In this document: one piece after another, positions 43,143 to 52,808 of the stretch
How positions within the stretch are numbered: position 1 is the first letter of the stretch
How the letters are laid out: every line of letters begins with the position of its first letter
NCBI GenBank assembly: GCA_946615905.1
Contig: CAMOIE010000009.1
Location: 1 to 64,000 of the forward strand
Length of the DNA: 64,000 nucleotides
Direction: 5' to 3'
From: an uncultured Treponema sp.
GTDB lineage: Bacteria > Spirochaetota > Spirochaetia > Treponematales > Treponemataceae
Position numbers and translations under genes: made by a program
The notes under the pieces: model-generated
What the model saw: the letters and a program-made list of their open reading frames with translations, nothing else
What the model was told of the DNA's origin: nothing
The model's database searches: none

Positions 43143-44480
43143 ATGAAGTCTAAAGAACATAATGAAGAGTATTTTTATCTTCACGGAAAAGACGTTTACT
43201 CGGTGCAGAGTCTTTTGGCGACTCTGGGTTTGCAGCAGCAAAATTCGATTTATAAAGACAGCTCAAATGATTTTATCCGCTGGCCATTCAGTGCGGCAGA
43301 CTTTTTTGAGGCCGTTACAAAGACTCCTGTGGCTGATGTCCAATTGTCTCCCGCTGACAGGGCTGAGATTGATTCCATCGACGCGGAGATTAACGGCTAC
43401 AAGGCTTCCGGCGACACCATTTCCCACCAGGACCGAATAAAAGAGTTGCGGGGCCGCAAAAAGCAGATTCTCTCTTCCGCCGCCGTGAAAGCAGGTGGAG
43501 ATGAGGCGGCCATTGTCTACAAAAAATTTGTCGAAATAAACGACAGCGTTACAGTCCAAAAGAAACTCCCTCAATTTTCCAAGGTAGTCTGGCCATACAA
43601 AGAGCAGATGCCCTATTTTTCAGCGGGGCTGGAGTCATTCGCTGAGGCTGTCGCAAAAGGGGAGCCGACAGCTATAACCGGAGGCCCCTGCTTTTTCGGG
43701 GAGCATGAAGTCGACATGATTTTCACCCTAAGTGACGGCAGCCAAAAAGTCTATGACTTTACGACCCGCCGAAGAACGGGAGGAGAGCGGCTTTCCGAGG
43801 AAGCGGAGTTTACCAAGTCTCATGCAGAGCAGTTTGTCGACGTGTCATTCGTAAGTCATAAGACCTTGCTGACTACAGAAGAATACGATTCAATCTTGTA
43901 TCTCTTTGAGCTTGCTGCGGCTACGAATTCATGCTTGACTCTTCCTATAGTTGACGCCTCTTACGAAAAATATCTTGACGCGATGCTAGAAAGTCTCGGT
44001 GAGGATATAAGAAAGAAAGCAATGACCCGATTCAGGAATGTCGCCCGTCCGATTATCGATATGTATTTGGATTTGTTTGAATTCTTCAAGAAAAAGTATC
44101 CAAAGGTTAAATGCCTCCTCATGCACGGGGATGACAAGGAAAAACTCGGCCTCTACTACGAAAAAAGAACTCCCTTTGTCGAAAAAAACTCGACCCGCAG
44201 AATCATATCTGGAATCAAAGAAAAGGTGGAGTCCGTGAAGGATTATATTACCCTGCCGGCCCTGCCTTATTATTTTTGGGGAATAAAGAACGTGCTTGAG
44301 GTTGACTACCTTGGTGAAACCGATTCTTTTTGGAAGTGCCGCAAAATGCACAAGGGCGAGATGAATCTTTCCGCCCTCTTGTACCCGATTAAAATCAGCT
44401 CGGACGGCTGGCGTACGATTTTCTCAACGGATCTTGAACACAAGGAATACATAAAGAGGGAAGACTATGGCAAACGTTAA
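43143..44480 (+). CDS. Hypothetical cytosolic protein in the STAS/SpoIIE operon
   Basis: A 445-residue soluble protein with no signal or membrane segment; not recognised. The middle has HEVDMIFTLSDGSQKVYDF TTRRRTGGERLSEEAE, and the C-terminus ends ISSDGWRTIFSTDLEHKEYI. The track opens at TTG 43116 but ATG 43143 is favoured. Its 3' end overlaps the sensor-MFS gene by 14 bases, so it is co-translated with it. Position suggests a role in the same signalling circuit, possibly an effector or chaperone; nothing in the sequence fixes that. Confidence 0.7.
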   Translation: MKSKEHNEEYFYLHGKDVYSVQSLLATLGLQQQNSIYKDSSNDFIRWPFSAADFFEAVTKTPVADVQLSPADRAEIDSIDAEINGYKASGDTISHQDRIKELRGRKKQILSSAAVKAGGDEAAIVYKKFVEINDSVTVQKKLPQFSKVVWPYKEQMPYFSAGLESFAEAVAKGEPTAITGGPCFFGEHEVDMIFTLSDGSQKVYDFTTRRRTGGERLSEEAEFTKSHAEQFVDVSFVSHKTLLTTEEYDSILYLFELAAATNSCLTLPIVDASYEKYLDAMLESLGEDIRKKAMTRFRNVARPIIDMYLDLFEFFKKKYPKVKCLLMHGDDKEKLGLYYEKRTPFVEKNSTRRIISGIKEKVESVKDYITLPALPYYFWGIKNVLEVDYLGETDSFWKCRKMHKGEMNLSALLYPIKISSDGWRTIFSTDLEHKEYIKREDYGKR

Positions 44481-47385
44481 AATCCGCTCACTTATTGTTT
44501 TTTCTTTTTTGCTTTCGCTCGCCCTTGGGATTTTCACATTGGTGAACCGCCAGTCTCTTGCCATTCCTCCTTCATCCACGCTGGAGCTTGACTCCCCCTA
44601 CATTGTCCGTGACTACGGAGATTTGCGGTATATCCTTGACAGGCAGAGAACCCGCATCGTCATAATCGAAAAAGACACAGGCGCTCTTGTCCGCACGCTT
44701 CCCCGCGCCGGTGACAAAGAGACTTTTACCTATGCGGATGACTTTCTTGTGGACAGTCAGGGTTGTGTATATGTGAAGGAAGGCGGCTGGAAGGGAAACC
44801 GTATAGCCCGCGAGGCCGTTCTTCGCTACGATCCTGATGGAAAATTTACTGACTCCTATATAAGCACGGATTACGCCTGGCTGCCGAATGAGGACACGAG
44901 CCTTATAAACAAGCACAGGATTATGCTCCTTTCTGTTGAGGACAATATTCTCTGTTACGGAATTAAAAAGAAGGACACCGTTGAAATTCACTCTTTGAAT
45001 GTGAAGAATCTAAAAAAGAGCAAAAGCGATGGCGTTAAAATTTACTTTTTCAAAAACGCCTTCAATCTTGTTAATGACATGACCATCGGAAAAGACGGTG
45101 AAATTTACATGCTGGACAAGGCCGGCCGTCTTTACGTCCTCAAGGATTCTGTTTCTGGAATCCCGGAGCTGGTAGCCGAGGCGAAGGATGGGGAATATCC
45201 CAACTGGATAGAAGGAACTGACGGCGGACTTTTATACACGGACTTGTATTGTGACGGAGTGAAAAAACTGGATTTTGCAAGCGGAAGCTCCAGCCTGATT
45301 ATTCCTGAATGCGGCTCTGCCACGGTGACACCGCTTCCATTTTCTGACTTGAAAAATCCTGTTAAAAAGTCAGGCCGACTTTTGTGGGAGCGCATTCTTT
45401 TGGCAGTCGCGCTTCTTTCCCTACTTTCATTTGCCGCATTTTTATTCTTTTTGTTTTTGGCCTTTATGCGGAGCGAGATGCATGTCATTCGCCGGATTAC
45501 AGTCTACATAATCCTGATTGTTCTGGCCGTCTCTGCTACAATCACTTTTAAACTGACGGAAGAATTCTCAAAGACGATGAGAAGCCAGATTCTGATTCAG
45601 ATGGAAAACATGGCCTATTCCGTCGCGAACACAATCCCGGCTGCCAGCCTTGACGCAATCCACAGCGCGAAGGATTTTGACACGGACTCCTACCGGGCTT
45701 TGATTGCCAGCATGGAAAGCGTAATCGACACCAGACTGGACATAAACAGCAACGTCTACTGCGACTTGTTTAAAATCGATGAGGCACATGGAGCCTATGC
45801 CTGCGCCTACCTTGATCAGGCGATTGGCACCTACTACCCGCTGTCGGAATCTGAAATCAGCGAGATTGAGCAGATTTATAAAAGCAAAAAGCCTGTCAAC
45901 TCAAGCAAGAACGACACGTCCGCCTCCTATACTTATGCCTCAGTGCCTGTGATAAACGACGCTGGCAGGGTTTGCGGGGTTGTATCCGTCATGACCGAGA
46001 ATTTCATGCTGGACGACAAAATTTCTGCCATGAAAAAAAGCGTCCTGCTCGGAATCGTCGTCACAATGATTTTCATCTGGCTTTTAATGAGCGAGATTCT
46101 TTCCTACGTGCTGTCAAAATCACGCGCGCAGATGGAAAAATCGGAACTTCTGGCGAGGGGGCTTGAGGCTCCAAAAGCATTCCCGGACTATTCTGTCCGT
46201 CTTATTGTTTTTGCCCTTTTTGCTTCCTATAACATGTCGACGACCTTCCTTCCGATGATAATCGCAAACGGAGCCTTTGAGTCTCTTGGAGGAGGAAGCC
46301 ATACGCTGGCGGCTGCCCTTCCAATTTCAGTCAACCTGCTCATTATCGGGCTTATGGCCTTGTTCTGCGAGGGAACAATCAGGCGGATCGGCATGAGAAA
46401 AACCGTAGTTATCGGTGCTTCCCTCTCAGCTTTCAGCAACCTCTTGATTTTCGCTTTCCCAGACTTGTATGCCCTTCTTTTCGTCTCATTGATACTTGAC
46501 GGAATCGGTGTCGGACTTACGACGAATGCCCTTTACCTGCTGGTCTCCCAAATTCCTGATGCGAGCGGGCGAACGGCAGGTTACGCAGCCTACAATGCCG
46601 CACAAATCTCAGGAATTAATTTCGGAATGCTTTCCGGAGCCGCCCTTGCGTCGAACATCGGCCGTCTGCCGGTCTTCCCTATTGTCACGCTCATGTGGCT
46701 TGTGACGGCCCTTCTTTTCTGCTCAATCTGGAAGTCCCTCGGCCTTTCATCAGGGAAAAAAGCGGAGGAAAAAAGCTCTTCGTCAAATCCTGCCCGCATA
46801 ATCTCTTTTTTGAGGCGGAGAAAGGTCTGGTCTTCTATCCTGCTTCTGCAGTGCCCCTTTGCGCTTATGGGAAGCTTTATCTACTATTATCTGCCGCTGT
46901 ATGCGGATTCGAATTCTTTAAGCGAAGTTACGGTCGCTGTCCTGATGATGATTTATGCCGCTTTCGCGATTTATGCCGGCGGCTGGCTTACCCGGCAGGT
47001 TGTGACATATACCGGCCGCCTCTGTCCTTATGTCGCTGTCACGGTCTGCGCATCAGCCCTTGGCCTTTATGCCTTCATCGGAAATATCACCGGGCTTTTG
47101 CTCGCGATTTTTTTGATGGGGCTTGCGAACGGCTTCGGACGGTCAGTTTTGCAGTCTCATTTTTCAATCCTTAAGGAATGCGAGGAATTTGGAATTCCTG
47201 ATTCGATGGGAGTCTTTAATTTTACGGATTTTATAGGCCAGTCATTCGGACCTGCGGTTATGGGGGCGGTTCTGCTTTCAAAGAACAGTCATAAAGCGAC
47301 TCTTCTTTTTGTGATTGTCCTTGCCGTCCTCACGTTGACACACATAGTCGCCAATCTTCCGAAGAAAAAAGCCAAGGGGGAATAA
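44467..47385 (+). CDS. Sensor domain-MFS transporter fusion
   Basis: This 972-residue multi-pass protein has a first helix (about 8-26) and then a long external region of NHL/propeller-like repeats (30-305, e.g. DGEIYMLDKAGRLYVLKD). Two helices (310-365) follow, then a second external Cache-like domain (370-520, VPVINDAGRVCGVVSVM), a helix (525-550) and a 12-helix MFS transporter (575-970; RRIGMRKTVVIG and VGLTTNALYLLVSQIPDASG). The MFS part could be a sensory transporter-like module. The start has GAGGGA. The SpoIIE phosphatase follows after 2 bases, so the input probably modulates that enzyme. Confidence 0.8.
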   Translation: MANVKIRSLIVFSFLLSLALGIFTLVNRQSLAIPPSSTLELDSPYIVRDYGDLRYILDRQRTRIVIIEKDTGALVRTLPRAGDKETFTYADDFLVDSQGCVYVKEGGWKGNRIAREAVLRYDPDGKFTDSYISTDYAWLPNEDTSLINKHRIMLLSVEDNILCYGIKKKDTVEIHSLNVKNLKKSKSDGVKIYFFKNAFNLVNDMTIGKDGEIYMLDKAGRLYVLKDSVSGIPELVAEAKDGEYPNWIEGTDGGLLYTDLYCDGVKKLDFASGSSSLIIPECGSATVTPLPFSDLKNPVKKSGRLLWERILLAVALLSLLSFAAFLFFLFLAFMRSEMHVIRRITVYIILIVLAVSATITFKLTEEFSKTMRSQILIQMENMAYSVANTIPAASLDAIHSAKDFDTDSYRALIASMESVIDTRLDINSNVYCDLFKIDEAHGAYACAYLDQAIGTYYPLSESEISEIEQIYKSKKPVNSSKNDTSASYTYASVPVINDAGRVCGVVSVMTENFMLDDKISAMKKSVLLGIVVTMIFIWLLMSEILSYVLSKSRAQMEKSELLARGLEAPKAFPDYSVRLIVFALFASYNMSTTFLPMIIANGAFESLGGGSHTLAAALPISVNLLIIGLMALFCEGTIRRIGMRKTVVIGASLSAFSNLLIFAFPDLYALLFVSLILDGIGVGLTTNALYLLVSQIPDASGRTAGYAAYNAAQISGINFGMLSGAALASNIGRLPVFPIVTLMWLVTALLFCSIWKSLGLSSGKKAEEKSSSSNPARIISFLRRRKVWSSILLLQCPFALMGSFIYYYLPLYADSNSLSEVTVAVLMMIYAAFAIYAGGWLTRQVVTYTGRLCPYVAVTVCASALGLYAFIGNITGLLLAIFLMGLANGFGRSVLQSHFSILKECEEFGIPDSMGVFNFTDFIGQSFGPAVMGAVLLSKNSHKATLLFVIVLAVLTLTHIVANLPKKKAKGE

Positions 47386-47387
47386 AT

Positions 47388-49055
47388 ATGGAAAAGAGTA
47401 AGAAAAAGCTTGGCAGCAGCATGAGAATTTCTGTGATAATTTTCACAGTCCTTCTGGCCTTATGTCTGGGAACCATCGGCTACATGACCTTTTACCGGGG
47501 CATGATTCAAAGTTACCGGGATTATGAGGGGGCTGTGCTGAATCTTGCCATTTCTGATTTGGACTGGGATTCCATCGATGAGAGCATTATGGCGAACGAT
47601 GAGGACGAGGCGTTCATGACCCTCCAGAGGCGGCTCAATTATATAAAGAGCAGCACGAAAATATCATGGATTTATATGCTCAAGCCCCTGAACACAAATG
47701 ATTCAGACAACATGCGCTACATTTCAACCGGAATCACGGAGCAAGAATACGCAAGCTACAAAGAACGCGGCCTGGAGCCTGTCCATCTTGGAAAAATGAC
47801 CGGCACTGAATATCCGCCGTCTGTGGCTGAACAATACCTTGATTTTTACAATAACAGCAGTCAGGGAGAATACTGGTACTATCCGAACAAGACCGAATGG
47901 GGATATGTGTATACGACTTCCCTTGTCGTACGCAATTCCAAGGGAAAAAAGCTCGGTGTCCTAAGCGTGGACATAAACATGTCGGAAATCGAGGCCGCAA
48001 TCCGTGTCTATCCACTTGTGATTCTTGCGGCGAGCGTGATAATTGCGGCGATATTTATTTTCCTCCTGACAGCCTGGATACACCGCCGTGTAATAGATCC
48101 TCTGGGCCGACTGCAGCAGTCCGCAGTTGATTTTGTGAGCAAGGCTAACGGTAATGATGTTGAGAGCCTTTCATTTGAAAACCCTGAGATTCACACGCAG
48201 GATGAGATTGAGACCCTTTCAGGCGCGCTTATTTCTATGGCCGCCGGCACTAAGGATTACATGAAAAAGCTTCTGGTGGAGACTTCCGAAAGGGAGCGAA
48301 TTTCGGCTGATTTGAACGTTGCCGCCCAGATTCAGGACGACATGCTGCCGCACATATTCCCAGGATTCCCGGAGCGCAAGGATTTTACGCTTTTTGCCTC
48401 GATGAACCCGGCAAAGGAAGTCGGCGGTGACTTTTACGACTTTTTCTTCCTTGATGAAAGCCATATTGCCCTTGTAATCGCGGATGTTTCTGGAAAAGGA
48501 GTTCCTGCCGCGCTCTTTATGGTTATCTCAAAGACCATAATTAAAAACCGCGCCCTTTCCGGTTCAATTCCCTCTCCGGCTCAGGTTCTATACGATGCGA
48601 ACAATCAGCTTTGTGAGGGAAACAAGGCGGAGCTTTTTGTGACAGTCTGGTTAGGTATTCTTGATTTGAAGACAGGAATTCTTACAGCAGCGAATGCCGG
48701 ACATGAGTATCCTGCGATTCGTCAGCCCGGAAAAGCCTTTGAGCTTTTGAAAGACAAGCACGGCATCGCCCTGGCAGTATTTGAGGGGGCAAAGTATTCT
48801 GATTATACAGTGCAGCTGGAGCCTGGTTCTACGCTTTTTGTTTACACCGATGGGGTTCCTGAGGCCACGGATGCCAAAAATGAGCTTTTCGAGCTTGACC
48901 GGCTGACAAAGGCATTGAATCTGAATCCTGATGCGGATCCACCGGACTTGCTGCCCTTGGTCCGCAAGGAAGTTGACTCTTTTGTAGGCGAGGCACCGCA
49001 GTTTGACGATATTACGATGCTCTCCTTGAAATACTGGGGAAACAAGGCTGACTAA
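47388..49055 (+). CDS. SpoIIE-type PP2C phosphatase with Cache and HAMP domains
   Basis: A 555-residue membrane phosphatase. A first helix (13-33) is followed by a Cache-type external domain (35-210), a second helix (212-232), HAMP (233-285) and a SpoIIE/RsbU PP2C core (310-553). The core holds VGGDFYDFFFLDESH, VIADVSGKGVPAALFM and PQFDDITMLSL, the metal-binding Asp residues. RsbU-like enzymes dephosphorylate STAS antagonists. The target is probably the STAS protein at 42821. Confidence 0.92.
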   Translation: MEKSKKKLGSSMRISVIIFTVLLALCLGTIGYMTFYRGMIQSYRDYEGAVLNLAISDLDWDSIDESIMANDEDEAFMTLQRRLNYIKSSTKISWIYMLKPLNTNDSDNMRYISTGITEQEYASYKERGLEPVHLGKMTGTEYPPSVAEQYLDFYNNSSQGEYWYYPNKTEWGYVYTTSLVVRNSKGKKLGVLSVDINMSEIEAAIRVYPLVILAASVIIAAIFIFLLTAWIHRRVIDPLGRLQQSAVDFVSKANGNDVESLSFENPEIHTQDEIETLSGALISMAAGTKDYMKKLLVETSERERISADLNVAAQIQDDMLPHIFPGFPERKDFTLFASMNPAKEVGGDFYDFFFLDESHIALVIADVSGKGVPAALFMVISKTIIKNRALSGSIPSPAQVLYDANNQLCEGNKAELFVTVWLGILDLKTGILTAANAGHEYPAIRQPGKAFELLKDKHGIALAVFEGAKYSDYTVQLEPGSTLFVYTDGVPEATDAKNELFELDRLTKALNLNPDADPPDLLPLVRKEVDSFVGEAPQFDDITMLSLKYWGNKAD

Positions 49056-49058
49056 AAT

Positions 49059-50147
49059 TTATTTGACTGTTCTTGCGATTCTAAAGCCCATGTAGTCGTA
49101 GTTTTCGTTGGGGTCGAATGAGTAGCGGTCGCCGGCGTAGGCGAAGGGCGTGTATTTTGAGCAGGAGCCGCCCCTGCTAATTCTTTGAGAGCCGAATTCG
49201 GGGCCTGTTGAGCGACTGCCTGCAGGAAGCTCTATATAGGAGGCCATCCAGTCCCAGCAGAACTCAAGCACGTTGCCCGACATGTCGAAAAGGCCTGAGC
49301 CGTTCGGGTTTCCGCTTCCGGGGGCGGGCGGGGCATCCGGCGTGAATGGGGTTCCGGCAGTTCCCACCAAGTGGGTCCTGTCCGTGTTGGAGGCGGTCCA
49401 AGCTAGCTCGTCCTCCGGAAAGGACGGGTCTTTGCGGCCTGTAATGTCAACTTGGCCTGAGAACAAGGCTCCAGACTGGAAGCCCGCTTTTGTCTTGCGG
49501 GCGGCGAATTCCCACTCGGCCTCAGTCGGAAGGCGGTAGCCTTCTCCTTCAAAATCGCAGACGCACTGGTCAAGGGAGAGAGAGTCGGTAGAGTCGCGGA
49601 GGACTTTCCCGTTGAAAGTGTATGCGGGCTGGAGTCCTGAGATTTCGCTCAGGGCGTTGCACCAGACAACAGCATCGTACCAGGAGATTTTTGTCACCGG
49701 CTGGAATTTTCCGCTCTCAGTCGGGGCGGCCCCGTATTTTCCCTCGGAGCCTTCCTGCCCCTTGCTCGCGAAGACGTAGCCTCTTTTTTCCGCCTGAACG
49801 CGGATTTTCTGCCAGAACTCGTAGGTTGTCTCCGTTCTGTTAAGCTCGAACGGGGTAATCCAGATTGTGGCAGTGTAGGACTGGTTCCCTTCTCCGATTG
49901 TGTAGACTGAGTATTGCTCGCCGTGGGCAGTGTCAGGACCTAGGCGAACCATGTCGAATGATGAGAAAACATAGCCTTCGCTGAGGGCGGCCTTGGGGGC
50001 GGATTTTTCAGAATTTGCGGGATTTATTGCGGGCGAGCCTGACTTGTAGGCGGGGTTTCTTGCTGCCCCTGTGTCCTTGCGCCAGTTCTGGGCGCTCATT
50101 TGAAAGATAAAAGTTGAGGCGAGAATAAAAGGCAGAATTTTCTTCAT
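49059..50147 (-). CDS. Formylglycine-generating-enzyme-like exported protein
   Basis: A 362-residue protein of the SUMF1/FGE-sulfatase family, exported (signal MKKILPFILASTFIFQMSA). ATG 50147 is chosen for its perfect AGGAGG ribosome site; the track opens 19 codons earlier. The fold is visible in WYDAVVWCNALSEISGLQP, YRLPTEAEWEFAARKTKAGF, GLFDMSGNVLEFCWDW and SRGGSCSKYTPFAYAG. The catalytic cysteine pair of true FGE is not evident, so a carbohydrate-binding or non-catalytic role is possible. It is convergent with the phosphatase gene. Confidence 0.85.
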   Translation of the reverse strand: MKKILPFILASTFIFQMSAQNWRKDTGAARNPAYKSGSPAINPANSEKSAPKAALSEGYVFSSFDMVRLGPDTAHGEQYSVYTIGEGNQSYTATIWITPFELNRTETTYEFWQKIRVQAEKRGYVFASKGQEGSEGKYGAAPTESGKFQPVTKISWYDAVVWCNALSEISGLQPAYTFNGKVLRDSTDSLSLDQCVCDFEGEGYRLPTEAEWEFAARKTKAGFQSGALFSGQVDITGRKDPSFPEDELAWTASNTDRTHLVGTAGTPFTPDAPPAPGSGNPNGSGLFDMSGNVLEFCWDWMASYIELPAGSRSTGPEFGSQRISRGGSCSKYTPFAYAGDRYSFDPNENYDYMGFRIARTVK

Positions 50148-50252
50148 TATAACCTCCTGACGGGGCGTTGCGGGGTGTCCCCGCAGAAGGGGGTAGGTGA
50201 GCAACGCAGTGCGAACTAGGGGGAAGGCTTTCCCCCGAAAAATTTTTCACTT

Positions 50253-51224
50253 TTACTTTTTCATTAACTTCACTTTGTCCTGCCTGCGGTTGACAATCAG
50301 GAAGGAGATTGTCGAGGCCAGGGCGCAGATTCCCGAAATGACGAAAAATCCTGTCCAGGAGTCGGCCTTTGACCATGGCAGGCGGATGTTCATGCCCCAG
50401 AATGAGGTGATGAATGTCGCCACTGTTAAAACAATCGTGATGCCGGTAAGTTTCTTCATGACCATGTTCATGTTGTTTGAAATTACAGATGCAAAGGCTT
50501 CCATGGTGCCGGATGTAATCGCTGAGTATGTGTCCGCCATCTCCATGGCCTGCTTGTTGTCAATCTCAACGTCGTCCAGCCAGTCCTGGTCGTCCTCGTC
50601 CAGTTTTAAGAGGCGGGTCCGGCGGATTTTCTGGAGTAGCAGGTGGTTGCTTTTGAGCGATGTGGTGAAAAATGTCAGGGACTTTTGCATGTTCAAAAGC
50701 TGAATCAGCTCTGAGTTGGAGACCGATTCCTGCAATTCCGCCTGGATTGAGTTTGTGCGGCGGTTTATTTCCTTTAGATAGCGCAGGTACATGAAGTCCG
50801 CGCGGGACAAAATCCTCATTATGAAGGCCGGAAAGTCCGTGAGCTTGAGGTCTCTTATGCGGTTCTCGGAGAGGTCGCGGAGAACCTCGCAGTCGGTCCA
50901 GCAGATTGTGATGATTGTGTTTTTGAAAATCAATGCTCCGACCGGGGCCGCAAAATATGATACGTCGGCGGATGGCTGGAAGACCGGAAGACGGACAATG
51001 GCAAGAACGTAGTCGGTCTCGTCCTCCTTTTCGATGCGGGAAAGCTCGTCAGGGTCGAGAATATCCAAAAGCTGCTCGTGGTCGATTTTGTATTCTGTCT
51101 CAAGCTCCGTGATGTCAGAGCCTGTTACTGAACGGGCGTCAATCCAAAGGCTGGAATTTGAGTCAATCTGCTCTTTTTCTTTTTTGACGAGAACGCCGTT
51201 TTCCTGCTGCCAGTAACTAATCAT
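50253..51224 (-). CDS. corA: CorA-family magnesium/cobalt transporter
   Basis: A 323-residue divalent-cation channel, pentameric in the family, with a large cytosolic N-terminal funnel. The selectivity loop GMN is in FWGMNIRLPW between two C-terminal helices (TGITIVLTVATFITSFWGMN and GFFVISGICALASTISFLI). A hydrophilic long-helix region lies before them. No Shine-Dalgarno is clear. It is monocistronic. Confidence 0.92.
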   Translation of the reverse strand: MISYWQQENGVLVKKEKEQIDSNSSLWIDARSVTGSDITELETEYKIDHEQLLDILDPDELSRIEKEDETDYVLAIVRLPVFQPSADVSYFAAPVGALIFKNTIITICWTDCEVLRDLSENRIRDLKLTDFPAFIMRILSRADFMYLRYLKEINRRTNSIQAELQESVSNSELIQLLNMQKSLTFFTTSLKSNHLLLQKIRRTRLLKLDEDDQDWLDDVEIDNKQAMEMADTYSAITSGTMEAFASVISNNMNMVMKKLTGITIVLTVATFITSFWGMNIRLPWSKADSWTGFFVISGICALASTISFLIVNRRQDKVKLMKK

Positions 51225-51360
51225 CTTTTTTAACCAACCGGAAAGATTATAGCAAGATTCCAGTGAAAAATGAATAATGAAAAATGAAAAGTTTGAGATA
51301 ACAGGAATTTATATTTTTTTTAATCTAGAGGGGCTGGATACTGCCCCCTTTTTTCAAATC

Positions 51361-52032
51361 TTAAAGCATTCCGCTTTCCAAAAAACTGAAATAGCCGTTT
51401 TTCGCAATTATTATATGGTCTAGGAGTGCGATTCCTAAAATGTCAGCAGACTTGTGCAGATTTTCCGTGCTTTTGATGTCACAGGAAGATGGGGTAGGGT
51501 CTCCTCCCGGATGATTGTGGCAGATAATAACCGCGGCCGCACGTTCCTTCACTGCCTCGCAAAAAACTTCCCTCGGCCGGATTACCGCCTTGTTTCCGCC
51601 GCCTACGGAAATCACCCGTATCGCAAGAATTTCCTGAGACCCGTTCATCGTTATGCACAAAAAATGCTCGACCGGCTGAACCGCGTACATCTGGACATAA
51701 GGAATTATGTCGCAGGGGCTTGTGATTTTTGCCTGGGGATTTCTGTTCAGCCTCTTGCCGAGTTCAAGGGCGGCCGCGAGGCTGATTGCCTTTGCCTGCC
51801 CGATTCCGCTGATTTTTTGAAGCCTTTCCAAAACATCGTTCTCGTTTGAGGAGAGGATAGCTTCCGTTACTTTTCGGGAGACTTTTTCAATCGGGTTGTT
51901 TTTTGTCCCGCTGCCTAAAATCAGCATGACCAGTTCCTCATCGGAAGGGTATGAGAGTCCGTTTGACAGGGCAAGCTCCCTTATGTCCGGCTTTTTCTGG
52001 CATTCCGCCTGATAAAAAAAATCACTTTTCAT
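51361..52032 (-). CDS. radC: RadC/JAB-domain DNA repair-like protein
   Basis: A 223-residue RadC protein. Helix-hairpin-helix sequence (RLQKISGIGQAKAISLAAALELGKR) is followed by a JAB/MPN metallo-domain with VIICHNHPGGDPTPSSCD, the H-x-H...D zinc motif. RadC's in vivo role is unsettled. It lies between corA and the UMP kinase operon; the 71-base gap from the UMP kinase stop leaves co-transcription open. Confidence 0.93.
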   Translation of the reverse strand: MKSDFFYQAECQKKPDIRELALSNGLSYPSDEELVMLILGSGTKNNPIEKVSRKVTEAILSSNENDVLERLQKISGIGQAKAISLAAALELGKRLNRNPQAKITSPCDIIPYVQMYAVQPVEHFLCITMNGSQEILAIRVISVGGGNKAVIRPREVFCEAVKERAAAVIICHNHPGGDPTPSSCDIKSTENLHKSADILGIALLDHIIIAKNGYFSFLESGML

Positions 52033-52103
52033 TGCACTTTATATATGTGCCTTGAAAAGTGATTTTCGGTAAAATTCAAAGTGAATAGAAAATTTATAAC
52101 AAT

Positions 52104-52793
52104 TTATTTAATTGTTGTTCCGACGTAATCTTTACCCTCAAGGATTGCAAGAAGATTCTCGATGTTTCTTCCGCCGGCGCAGATTACGCGCAAGCCCATT
52201 TCCTGAGCTTTTTTTGAGGCGATCGGGTCGAAGGGGCAGTTTTTGCCTGGAACCCACTCGTCCCCGACGATTTTGCGGAAGTCGACCCATGAGATTTCGT
52301 CAATCGGCTTTGCGTCAGGATTTTTGCGGGGGTCATCAGTGTAGACTTTCTCGATGTTGCTTAAATTGACAACTGTGTCTGCGTTGAATCTTTCCGCAAG
52401 GAGAACAGCGTCGTTGTCCGTTGAGAATCCTGGCTTCCATCCGGCCGCGACGAGGATTTTTCCTGTGAAGTCAGTGGCTTTTGTCGGGTCTGTCACAACT
52501 GGATTCTGGCAGAGGCTTCCGAAGCAGGCTTTTAAAAGCTGGGCGTTCAGTCTGGTCGCCATGACACCAATCCAGTCAGCCTCGTTTGTGTCGTATGCGT
52601 TCGGGCAGACGGCCTTGTAGGCGTTCTGGTAGTTGCGGGCAGGTCCGCCACCGCCGGAAACCAAAATCAGGCGGTCATCGGGATTTTTCTTGAGGTATTC
52701 AGTGATGGCGGCAGAGAATTTCTTTAAGAATTCGCTGTCAGGGGCATCGGGGGCGACTATAGAGCCTCCGACTGATAGGACTTTTGTGTTCAT
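52104..52793 (-). CDS. pyrH: UMP kinase, archaeal-like type
   Basis: A 229-residue amino-acid-kinase-fold enzyme that phosphorylates UMP in pyrimidine nucleotide synthesis. The sequence (VLSVGGSIVAPDAPDSEF, LILVSGGGGPARNYQN, TVVNLSNIEKVYTDDPRKNP) fits the short archaeal/spirochaete PyrH rather than the typical bacterial one. GGAGG precedes the ATG. It is last in a sigma/anti-sigma/transglutaminase cluster, with a 15-base gap. Confidence 0.92.
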   Translation of the reverse strand: MNTKVLSVGGSIVAPDAPDSEFLKKFSAAITEYLKKNPDDRLILVSGGGGPARNYQNAYKAVCPNAYDTNEADWIGVMATRLNAQLLKACFGSLCQNPVVTDPTKATDFTGKILVAAGWKPGFSTDNDAVLLAERFNADTVVNLSNIEKVYTDDPRKNPDAKPIDEISWVDFRKIVGDEWVPGKNCPFDPIASKKAQEMGLRVICAGGRNIENLLAILEGKDYVGTTIK

Positions 52794-52808
52794 TCTATTT
52801 CCTCCGGT

